Shown: one piece after another, positions 49,938 to 59,550 of the stretch
Layout of the letters: every line of letters begins with the position of its first letter
How positions within the stretch are numbered: the first letter of the stretch is position 1
NCBI RefSeq assembly: GCF_009602425.1
Contig: NW_022258626.1
Location: 8,440-72,439 of the forward strand
DNA length: 64,000 nt
Source: Actinia tenebrosa
Lineage: Eukaryota; Cnidaria; Anthozoa; Actiniaria; Actiniidae
Reading direction: 5' to 3'
Program-made: the position numbers and the translations under genes
Notes under the pieces: generated by a model
What the model saw: only the letters and a program-made list of their open reading frames with translations
Databases searched by the model: none
What the model was told of the DNA's origin: nothing

Positions 49938-50760
49938 ACTCAAGTTTTCAAGTTTCAAGTTTATTCGCACACAATAAGCTAAATTGTTACCAAAAAGTGG
50001 AATGAATGATGATACAAGTGGAGATTATATATACAAAGAATTCGGGTTAATACAAGAGGGAAAAAATAAATAGGTGTGCATGGCTGTTGAAGTAGTATAA
50101 ACTTTCGAGTCAACAGCCACCCAACACATACAGTATACACTATGATTTGGACTGATCAAGAGGATTAGTAAGGAAAAAATTATATTTCTAAGTTAAAAAT
50201 TACCATTTACCAGTAACTGGAATTTAAAGCTATGCAAATCTAAGTAAACAATGATATATCATTGTTGATTGAGGATCAGTTGTAATCTTAAGGAGTGAGA
50301 AACACAGTGAGAAATTAGAGGTGATAAAATAAGCTTAGATTTATGCTTATCAATAACCCTTATATGAAATGTCTAAAGTCTCCCACAAGTTCCTGTTTCA
50401 GTTTTACTTCCGTTATTCTCTCAACCACCAGTTTGAAATTACTGTCAAAAACCTTCATTCCACCGTTGATCCACGTGCCCTTAGAGCCAGAAATTGTAAA
50501 ACTGGAAAACGCTTTGTTTTACACCAGTATTTTTCGGAAAGACGCGAATAATATTTTACGTATGTCGCTTGTTCAGCTTGGAAATTGTTTTAAAGTCCGC
50601 AAGTTGCTGACACTTGACGCTGATATTTCTCATTCAAAAGTTGGTATTTCCGGTACATGTGGTGCGATAGTACTGATTCTTAATGTTATCTTTGTAGGAT
50701 TTGTTTCCAATAGTAAAACATTTTTGCCAAAAGAAATCATTAAAAAATTATTAGTCTAAG
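49938..50760 (-). mobile_element. Probable 3' end of a LINE-type retrotransposon
   Basis: Read on the minus strand, it ends in AATAAACTTGAAACTTGAA-type sequence, a short tandem tail typical of invertebrate non-LTR elements. The plus-strand open frame at 50343-50759 (138 codons) has no recognisable family and may be antisense to LINE-derived sequence. No reverse transcriptase motif is present, so the copy would be strongly 5'-truncated. Confidence 0.4.
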
Positions 50761-52329
50761 TTTAAGAAAGAGAGTCATTATTTTTAGGAATGTTAGCCAG
50801 CTTCAAATAAGAAAAATCAAATAGAAAATCCCTCGCACGATGACCCATCCCCATCCCCATCCCGATAAATGACTTATTCCTTTTCCCTCCCCTCCGATAA
50901 ATGATGAACGGTTACCCAGATCTGAAGGCGCAGGGTTCCCGAGGTGGCGAACAGCTAAATGCGTCAGAAATATTACTAGCTATAACCTAAACCGGAAGTA
51001 CGAAGTTCGCCCTCGTTTTAAATCCATTGTCATTTCCGGTGGCCATTGACAATATTTTCATTCTTGTTTCTCGTTTCCTCCCCTTTTTCGACACTTCTTG
51101 TAGCTTAGGAGAGAGGAGCATATGTTAAAAATGTCAGGGAATTAGTTTACAACATTAGCCTAAGGCTTTCAGAACTTACTTTTACTGGTATTTGATTTGT
51201 GCACAAACATCACTTGTGTTTTTACTGGAAGAAACCAAAACTTTTGCACATGGATATAACTTTCAGCAAAAAGATTTGGAAATCTTTAATTAGAGACAAT
51301 TTCTTCACTCAGTATATGTTGAAGAAAAGCCCACACAGAATGACAGGCTAAAAACTGTTATAAATCATGGACGACCTTCCACCAAGAAACAGCAAAAACA
51401 ATATGGCACTTCTAAGTATCAGTCAGTGTTGTTCAAAGACCTTGACTATTATTCCAAATTGAGAAACACAGTTGTTTTTTGGGACATAATATGGCTGGGA
51501 TGCACGAGCAAAGCTTGGTTTGAAAGAATGATCCACTTGAGTTTTAGATGTTGATAAAAACAAGTTTCGGGTCAGCCGCCAGACATGTAATGTAAGCAAA
51601 GTGTAAGAATCTAATGAATGTATGCATAATGTATATCTTATTATTATCGTTATGCATATGAACCTATGCACAGAGTAAGGGCAGAGCTACCCCAGAAAAT
51701 TTGGCATTGGGGACAGGGGGGAGCTATGTACCCAAGAAAATTTGGCATGGGGCTCAGGAAATTTAAGAGTGGATATCAAGGGGTGTCCAGATATGGAATC
51801 CTGAAGATCAGATTGTTTATTTACAGCCACTCTCTTTCACTCTTTGAGGGGAGTGGGTGCACATGGGTGAGAGGTCAAAGGGGGACCAGATATTGAAGTA
51901 ATGGAGCAAGAGGTCAAAGAAGGGTCAAGATGTTGAATTAACATGTGAATATAGAACCAAAACACAGTCCAAATCCCTGGTCCTTCACTACCTTTTATTG
52001 ATTTTTTTCAACACAGATGCTCGATACTGATTGGTCAATTCCTAATTTATGTATTATTTGCACTAGGTCGTAGGTCATGTATTTGAGATGGCAGCTACTC
52101 TTTGGTTATGATGATGATGATTGGTGATCTTTGAGCAGGATTAATATCATGACAGAGGAAGAAGATGCAAAAATAATATTTTATGCTGCAACATGCCTTA
52201 TTTTGGAAAAGTTGTTCAAGTTGTAATCACATCTGTCCTGATCAAAGGTGAGCTATCTCAGTGGGAATAATGTTTGAATGTTGTTGCACTGATGTCATTT
52301 ATCTTTATTTTATAAATTCATCACTCTTG

Positions 52330-52760
52330 CAACATCATCACAATAGCCAGTAACAATTGTTAACACTTTAGCAACAATACCAAAACTCATCGCTATCATA
52401 AATAGTAATAACAAAAGCACCACAGACATAATCAACAACAATAGCAACATGAACGACAGTGACATCATGGTCATCATTGTTAGGAGCAGCAGCAACGATG
52501 ACATACATGAGCATCATAGACCTCATCATCATTATCATTAGCAACAACAACAACAACAACAGCAATATTAATGTCACTTACATTATCATCAACTTATTAT
52601 TATTAACTACATCATCAACATCATTATCATTATGTCAACAACATGAACAACCGTCACAATATCATCAGCAGCATCAACATGAACAACAGTTACATCATCA
52701 TTATTATATCATCAGCAACAAGAACAACATGAACAACAGCAACATCATCATCATTTACTC
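52330..52760 (+). repeat. Degenerate (CAT/CAA)n microsatellite block
   Basis: CATCATCA and CAACAACA triplets dominate over about 430 bases. The Asn/Ser/Ile and Leu/Met-rich frames on both strands are artefacts. Confidence 0.9.
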
Positions 52761-53168
52761 AAGCATTATTTTTTTATAACTGTTAGTTTTCTTAGGATTT
52801 AGAATCACCATTTAATTTCTTATTTTGCTAGCATTGCTCAAGGACTTTTTTTACTGAGGAGACTTTATAATGAATCTTATTACAAGAGCAATGACTACCT
52901 TGATGATAATATGAAGATGATATTGACAAGAGGTTTGAAATAGTAAACATATACATTAAGTTAAAAATCAATGAATATGACATCCTGTATTTGTCATATT
53001 AGCATGCATAACTTTAGTCTTGTTTGTCTTGTGTATGGATTTCCTGTGGTTAGCACAGGGAGCCCATCATTGAATAGTTGTATAATTAATGCCCACTCTA
53101 GACCCAATTTTAATAGTCCTATCAGCATGCTTAGTAAGAATGTCAGGGGTCTAGGGTTGAGAGTAAGT

Positions 53169-54957
53169 TTAAGCTGAGCAAATTGATTCCGGAAGTGATA
53201 ACCCCTTGAGCAGCCAAGACATCAGATTGGTTTGAAATGAATAATCCTGCATAACTAAGTTCGATAGGTCAACAAGAACCTGGCATTTGTTAGCAAAATC
53301 ATCTTGTTCCCAGCATTCCTCTTTCCTTATCACCATAGATACCCGTCCCTCCATTCCATCATGCACTTCGCTGACCAAGTCTGCTGAACTTAAAAAATGC
53401 TGGCTTAGGATAATGATGACTCGGTCACAGTCCCAACACGGTTGGTAGTTTATTGTCACTTGGAAGCGCTTGGCCTTAAGGATTCCTAGAATCCATTGCT
53501 TGACCCATAGTTTGTCTTTGTTGCTGTTGTAAATGTGTACTCGATAATCTGAACAAACTAGAAAGAATCATTATACATGAGGGTTTTTTTTGGAAAGAAT
53601 CATGTACTAGAGACAGTTATCATTCCTATTCTACGATATCCTAGGGCAGGGCGCACACTGTTATTTGGTGTTTCAACTAGTCAGGGGTCGTAAGAGACAA
53701 TTCTACTTTACTTACCCCACTCGGGGTCAGTACACTTCTCGTTCTGTGGTATCGTAATAGGGTAGCACGCACTGTTGCTTGTGTATCAGTTAGTCAGGGA
53801 TCGTAAGAGACAATTCTACTTTACTTACACCACTCGGGGTCAGTTCCCTTCTTGTTCCGTGGTATCCTGATAGGGTAGCGCGCACTGTTGCTTGGCCTGT
53901 GTTGTCTTAGATCATACTGAGAGTCATCAGAGTTGTTGTTCGTAAATACCTTGTTATCTATCAACCAATGCAAGTGCGCTGTCCTTAGACGCACTGCCTT
54001 GTTGTCCATTTGCATCGAGAACTTTCCAAAATCTGAAGCGTAAGAACGCACGCAATAGAATTTTTTACATAAGCAGGAAATGCTATTTCAAAGCGCTTAC
54101 AATTTTTTTAATGGATGGCAGCTAATTGACGACAGTGACGCAAGATGTCTGTAAGTTGACTTTGCGTTGGCGCGGCTTTAGTATTCTATTCTTGAAGCTG
54201 CCCTAATTCTGGCGCCAACGGTGATCAGCCGCTTTTTCGCCGCTTTTACATTGATATTTGACCAGATGTTACCGTCTTGGGCGAAGTATTTTCCCATTTC
54301 CGACCACGTGTCATAAATAAACGTGTCACGAGGATATATTTTGTTTGTTTGAGTTGTATCCATATTCAGGTGTCTTGTCATGCGCAACCATCAAACAAAC
54401 TATGATACTATAGGGAATGACACGTGGTCTGAAATGGGAAAAAATTATGCCCAATGTTAAGAGGTCCATTTTTGAGTAGTAACCAGTTGGTTGGTATCTT
54501 TAAACGCGCGCGCAACCGAAATTAATCTTTTTCGATTACCGATGGCTGTGGAAAACTTACGATATGGAAGCCATTTCCACGATACGGCACGTCGTACCAT
54601 GTACCATGTAAATTAATACCCTTTGCTTCCCACATAGTGATCTCATTGTTGCAAACTGTTCGAGAGTTCAGTCAAGCAGTGTAATTTTTCATTTTCGCGT
54701 TCAAGTAGTTAATAAATTTTTGTTACTTAATCGTGGATTGGATAGTAATTTCCTTGTTATACACAACCGAGTCGTTAACTGACGCGTTCTTTGAACTTAC
54801 CTGTACAAGAACTCGGACATCCCTTGGACGCTGGGCTTGTTTTGCTCGTATCTTCATCATCTTTGCGTTCAAAATTTTCAATGGATTTGATCCTTCTAAA
54901 ATGGATAGGTTTTGTGCAATTCTGGCCTGTTTGATCAACGGACTGTCGTTTCATCAT
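53169..54957 (-). CDS. Small TIR-domain-like protein
   Basis: Exons 54957-54801, 54032-53829 and 53548-53169 (TAA) join in phase to 246 residues; further 5' exons are possible. The last exon (from about residue 121) reads YYRVHIYNSNKDKLWVKQW, then a gap, then CDRVIIILSQHFLSSADLVSE, and ends with LLKGLSLP. A strand with N-x-x-D-x-x-W-V, then a V-I-I-I-L-S strand, S/L-x-S and an acidic residue is the TIR/SEFIR pattern. The closing A/GLSLP is also seen in MyD88-type TIR domains. The middle of the fold, including the usual BB loop and catalytic Glu region, seems short or absent, so NADase activity looks unlikely. The N-terminal half is basic and Ser-rich with no known domain. The second exon's 3' end is tandemly duplicated downstream. 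Confidence 0.55.
53640..53900. repeat. 113-bp tandem duplication covering an exon end and its donor
   Basis: The block at 53824-53900 recurs at 53711-53785 and, more diverged, at about 53640-53672, with intron sequence (GTCGTAAGAGACAATTCTAC) between. The middle copy keeps an open frame ending TDPEW and a GTAAGT donor. Confidence 0.88.
54279..54453. mobile_element. MITE of the CACGTG-end family, copy C
   Basis: The left end has GGGCGAAGTATTTTCCCATT and then TCCGACCACGTGTCAT. The right end is ATGACACGTGGTCTGAAATG and then GGAAAAAATTATGCCC. It is the best-kept copy and lies in intron 1 of the TIR-like gene. Confidence 0.85.
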
Positions 54958-55779
54958 TCTCACGCAAACTGAATTACTGGACGATAGACAAATGTCAGTG
55001 TCAACTCGTTTATATTTTCAGTTTAGACAAGAAATGCGGTTGCCTTGGAAACAAGGAGGTAACTCATGGTTACAGAAGTACTTGATATCCTTACTATATT
55101 TTGTATCGCAATTCTCCAAAAAGTTTGAAGAGGACTGATTCGCGACTCCGGCCAATACAAGTTATATCTTTCTCCCAAGGAATTCTAATATTTTCTGTCA
55201 TCCTCGCTTACCCGAGAGTTTAACTTTATACCTTCGAGCGTTTGCGTTTGATTTCGATTCTTCTACCTGGTCAGTAGTACGTACTTCATCTTCTCTTAGA
55301 ATTATAAGAAATGGCGGTAGATTTGCTTAGTCTATCAATGAAATTTTCATTGAAAACACAGTTTTTCTGCATTCGAAGAAACCAGACTACGTTCTTTTGA
55401 CAGGTGTTACAGAACAAAGCTACCAAAACACCACCAATTCAACAGAAGACAATGGAAAAAATAGATAAACGGTGCCTACAATTAAGGCATAGAGCAGTTT
55501 GTAATAACAGGGAGGTGTGAGGTGTTGGCGAGTTTATTTTTAAGTTAGGCATCCTTTTGTATCAAGCAGTTTCTTAAGAAAAGATTATTAATTATTTATC
55601 GATAGCATTATATGAATGACCGTTCATTCAGAAGCCACAAAAAGCCCAAACCAAACATTCAAAGCAATGTATGTAAGAATGTTCGCCTGCTCATCATAGG
55701 AAGCCGAATTGTAAAGGAAAAGCCTGTTTGAAATTTGCCTAAGATGTTGTATGTGTCGTTTTCTTACGCTAGTTGTAAT

Positions 55780-55860
55780 TTCAACCAAATTTTCGTGGTA
55801 GTGCATTCGCCTCTCATCTCTGGGGTCTCGAGTTCATATTCCTGGACTCGGCATCGCAAG
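55780..55860 (+). repeat. tRNA-derived SINE
   Basis: There is an A-box-like TAGTGCATTCG and a B-box-like GAGTTCATATTCC about 35 bases apart, followed by a T run. It does not fold as an intact tRNA. Confidence 0.5.
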
Positions 55861-56639
55861 TTTTTTTTTTCTTTAGGGCGAGTTTTTAACAGGGTTTTTA
55901 AGGACTCTTTCAGAGTGAAGAAAATATCTGATGGAGCACTGTACTTATCGGTTGGTGTTGGGCTGGTTTTTCTTTGTGAATGCAAGATACATGACTTGTT
56001 GTAAGTGATGATACATAGATCGGAAAAAAATAATTTTAGGATAATGTTTTAGTTCAATTTTTTTTAACTGAACAGGACCATACTTCCAGACATCGAGTGC
56101 TGAACCGTCATATGGCAGCGCGAAGCATTTACGGCTACGCCGGAGATTTCGACCCCGACACCTCTATCCGACGAATTACAAACTGATCAGGAAGCTCGGC
56201 CGAAGCCTAAGGGAGAGGTTAGTCGACCCCTAAACCGTAGATGATTAACCCCTTGCTATGACCAGCAAACGCAATAAATCGCCTCTGTCGCTAATGACTA
56301 ACCTTCCACCGCCACTCCTTTCAGTGTGGGATGCGTTTTGAAAAACAAGCTTGCGCAGCGACGTATGTCATTGGAAATGTGTCAGTACGTTTGGGAACAA
56401 AAAATGCTCTTTTAATCACAAAAAAGTTAAATTGCACTGTCATTATGCAATAAAAATTCTAAGAGTTTATCAATTTATATTTTATACTTTAATTTTGCAA
56501 AACGTTTTAATTTTTTTTTTTTTTTTTTTGATTCGACAAATTTACTCGATGCAGTGAACTCCAAGTTTTATCAAATTGGTATTTGAATTTAGCTTATTAG
56601 GTTTTGAGGAGGAAGGAAAATGGGAGAATTGAGATCCAT

Positions 56640-56762
56640 GAGAGGGGAAATTTAGTATTGAAGGAGGCCTAACAAACTCTACCACGTGATGGGGTCTCAA
56701 ACCCCCCGACCCCAGGGGTGAGAGAGAAGTGTGCTACTGCTACACCACGACTTGATTTCCAT
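56640..56762 (-). repeat. tRNA-derived SINE
   Basis: On the minus strand, TAGCAGTAGCA (A-box-like) is followed by GGTTTGAGACCCC (B-box-like), then AGTTTGTTAGGCCTCC. It is related to the copies at 1587 and 62418. Confidence 0.5.
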
Positions 56763-57022
56763 CACCTTTGTCTGACAAACAGATATGTCAAAATGTCCCA
56801 TCAGTGAGATATAAACTAATAATGAAATAGAACGTTACAAACAAGTTTATACAATATATTTTCGACATAAGAGTAAAGGTACATTATTCAAATCTTCACA
56901 CAATATCTTGATAATGTAAAAAATGTTATGTTATTGATCTTATTGAGCATAAAGGTCCATTCTTTATTTCACACTTTTTCAGTTTACAGACTTATAAATG
57001 TGTTGACAACTAACAAAAAAAT

Positions 57023-58100
57023 CTAAGAAGACTCTACTGCATCCTGTTTGGGAGGCCATTTCCCCTCTTTGATTAGTCTTTGTTTTTCTTTGTGTATTCT
57101 TTCGATTCTTGTGAACTGATGATGAAAAAATAAAAGCAAGTCTGAGCATACAATTTAAAGATATGCTTTAAAGCTTCAGGTTAAAGATATGTTTTTTATC
57201 AAATTAGGAAATTTAGCTCAAACAGAGGGATGATATCTAGAAAACGATGGGAAAACCTTTAAAAGTACAGGATATGATAAACAAGCAGAATGAAGAATTA
57301 AACCCACAACCAGGAAAAAATACTTCTTTTGAGGGCAACACTTAATAGCCAGTGGCTAAAAAACTTGTGGCCCTCCTTTCGTGATCGATCTGAAATTTAG
57401 GAGTTGATTTTTGTGGAGGTGCTATGCAACCTGTGCTTTCCCAAAGCACATCAGTGAATGACAGTGCATTAACACTACACATTGGGTGCTATCAGCAATT
57501 ATTATTAATGCTATAATACTAATTGCCAGTGGGTGGTAAACATTGTTTAGATTTAGAAACATTTTTCAAATTCATAAAATGCCAGTGTTCCTTGATTACA
57601 GAGTCATTTGCTCATGGTTAGCCTCATTTCAGTGTCAAAGATCCCAGACATCAAGTATAGTATTTAGTAAAGAATACTCCATTTTACAGTTCTGTTCAGT
57701 GATAACGAATAATAGTTCCAAGCCAAATTGGATTTGCCGCGTATGATACAAAGTATAGTTTTGCTATGCATGGAAACCCCAGGCTTGACTTGGAACTATT
57801 ATTCTTGGTCACTGAACTGAACTGTAAAATGGAGTATTCACAACATCAGCAATATAAATATTTTGAGATTCCAAGGCATGATCAATTACTGATAGCACCC
57901 GACTTCTTACCCAATGTCAACCAAAAACAAAACAAAATAGATATGTTTACCAATTTCTTATGATGTAAACATTCAATATAATCTTCTCTCTGATTCTGGC
58001 AGACTTCCCACTGGTCTCTCCTTCCTGCCTTCTGAGCACAAGTCATCAAATCTTCCCAAAAAGGTGAGCATCTTGATCTTCCTCCTTGTACCCCATACAT
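57023..58100 (-). CDS. NDUFS5: NDUFS5, complex I accessory subunit (twin CX9C)
   Basis: Coding exons 58100-57951 and 57115-57023 (TAG) give 80 residues. The core has a perfect twin CX9C: CSPFWEDLMTC and CQNQREDYIEC, then LHHKK and RIHKEKQRLIKEGKWPP, matching human QRDKLIKEGKYTPP. Twin CX9C proteins are imported by MIA40 and held by two disulphides in the intermembrane space, where NDUFS5 sits in the proton-pumping arm of complex I. The start used is the first ATG of the exon (MYGVQGG). The exon's acceptor lies 7 bases upstream at 58107, so the first exon, near 58560-58480, is probably 5' UTR. The N-terminal PFLDIQKRFG-like segment of vertebrates is missing, making the protein short (human 106). 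Confidence 0.88.
57672..57839. repeat. Foldback element in NDUFS5 intron
   Basis: Arms 57672-57726 and 57785-57839 are inverted copies about 90% identical over 55 bases (GAATACTCCATTTTACAGTT at the outer end), around a loop of about 58 bases. Confidence 0.9.
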
Positions 58101-59326
58101 AATATCGCTGAAATATAAAGTATGGTTATTCATGATTTCACCCACAAGCTAGTTCTGCACAACAGATGATTTTCACATTGTACCAATTACCAACCCCCCT
58201 CCCCCCCGGAAATGAAGCTCCTATATTCCTGCTTTTTCGTCCAGCTCATCTACACCACTCCCGCAGCTGGGCCAGACTTTCTAAAGGATTTGAATCTTAA
58301 AGTATTTTTGTGCGTATTAATGCTTTGGTGCAACAGTACAAAAATATGTACGATAAATGGTTCAAATATAAATTACTGTTTGAACATATAAAGTAAATTC
58401 ACATCCAATAGTATTTAGTAGATATCCATTCACCTATCTATCTTATTAATATCGTTATCAATTGACGATAACTTACCTATTTACTTCAAAACAGTTCAAC
58501 GACGTCTGCTCTTCTTGTCCAAAACACCAAATCCAAGATGGCGTCGAAAGCTTATCCGGGACTTACTCTGATGGGGGATTGCGCTGACCTGTAGTTCTCG
58601 GCAAAAAAACATTGGGCTTCCTGTGGTACTAATAATCAACTCTTTTCATTCTTATTTCTTTTGTTGTCTTTTTATATCTAATATATTAAGTTTCAGACGC
58701 TAAGATTAATTTTCTTTTGTTTTTGTTGAATTATATATGCTTATATGTGAAAGGCACTACGATATACTAGCCGGAGGTGAATAATATACCTCCTTGAATC
58801 CCATACTTTCAAACTAATTTTCGAGTCAATTTTATGCATCTACATTTCTTTTGTCATTTATATTTCAGTTGTGTTGTGTTTATAATTATAAAGATGCTAG
58901 AATTAATCTTCTTTCGATTTTGTTGAATTAGAACCCTTCCCAAAGGGAATTCAAGGTATTTTATAAAACGACGCACAAACAGCTGATTGGGTGTTTTTCA
59001 CATTTTAACGTTTGTTTATTCAATATTTTGTCCTTAAATAGCGGGTGCAAGACTACAATTCCAATACAAATTTGGAAGCATTCATGATTTGTTATTCTTA
59101 TTTTACAGTCTTACATAACCCAAAAACTCTCATAATAAGATAGTCGTAAAAGCTTTTTTGTTCGCGTTTAGTCGCGTGGATTAAGAATTTTAATTTTGCA
59201 TAAATAAATAATTTTCAAACTTGCCGCCAAAAGCCAAGTTAATCCCTTTGTCCTCCTAATAAGGACAAGTAGAACATGCGCACCTCTGCCTTGTCAACAA
59301 GCAACCGAAGAATGTATTGTTCGAAA
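58101..59326. other. Divergent intergenic between NDUFS5 and RRM2
   Basis: The first part holds the NDUFS5 intron and likely 5' UTR exon, with donor GTAAGT on the minus strand near 58475. The rest is AT-rich with no open frame. Two similar stretches (TTTTGTTGAATTA at about 58724 and 58918) form a diverged direct repeat. Confidence 0.4.
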
Positions 59327-59424
59327 TTCCCGCGAAATCATAAGCCAATAGCATTGCAGCACATATTGGTTTCCTGCGAACGTGATTGGCTGGTTTCGTT
59401 CTAGCGCGCGAATTTCAATATAAA
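59327..59424 (+). promoter_or_regulatory. RRM2 promoter: E2F site, CCAAT boxes, TATA-like box
   Basis: TTCCCGCGAAA at 59327-59337 is a near-perfect E2F consensus. CCAAT lies at 59345-59349 and inverted CCAAT (ATTGG) at 59365-59369 and 59385-59389. GCGCGCGAA at 59404-59412 is a second E2F-like site, and ATATAAAT near 59418 is TATA-like. E2F plus spaced NF-Y sites is the standard arrangement in S-phase genes. Confidence 0.75.
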
Positions 59425-59550
59425 TTTTCGCTTGGCTTCAAATTTGAATCATACCTTCGCTTCTCTCTTAGTTTAGCACGTATACGTACTTTTATATCTC
59501 CTAGTTTTTTAGCTATTTTTCTACTTTTTTAGTCTAATTTTCAATTCAAA

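Larger units (their letters stand above)
49281..53168. other. Intergenic, Cys4-repeat gene to TIR-like gene
   Basis: The first few hundred bases should hold the promoter of the Cys4-repeat gene. It also contains a probable LINE 3' end (49938-50760), short near-repeats AAGAAAATTTGGCATGGGG at 51694-51760 and a trinucleotide-type block at 52330-52760. No host gene was recognised. Confidence 0.45.
54958..57022. other. Intergenic, TIR-like gene to NDUFS5
   Basis: This is the upstream region of the TIR-like gene plus two SINEs (55780-55860 and 56640-56762). A GC-richer stretch at 56090-56230 can be read MAARSIYGYAGDFDP on the plus strand, but it is short, has no family and is not called. Minus-strand AATAAA at 56973-56978 is the likely NDUFS5 poly(A) signal. 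Confidence 0.45.

Noticed and set aside
52310-52779. Leu/Met- and Asn/Ser-rich frames
   Set aside because: They come from the CAT/CAA microsatellite block.
55780-55860. tRNA gene
   Set aside because: Box-like motifs are present, but no acceptor stem or anticodon arm can be drawn; it fits a SINE head better.
56100-56230. Short GC-rich frame beginning MAARSIYGYAG
   Set aside because: It has only about 24 codons, no neighbours in phase and no recognised family.
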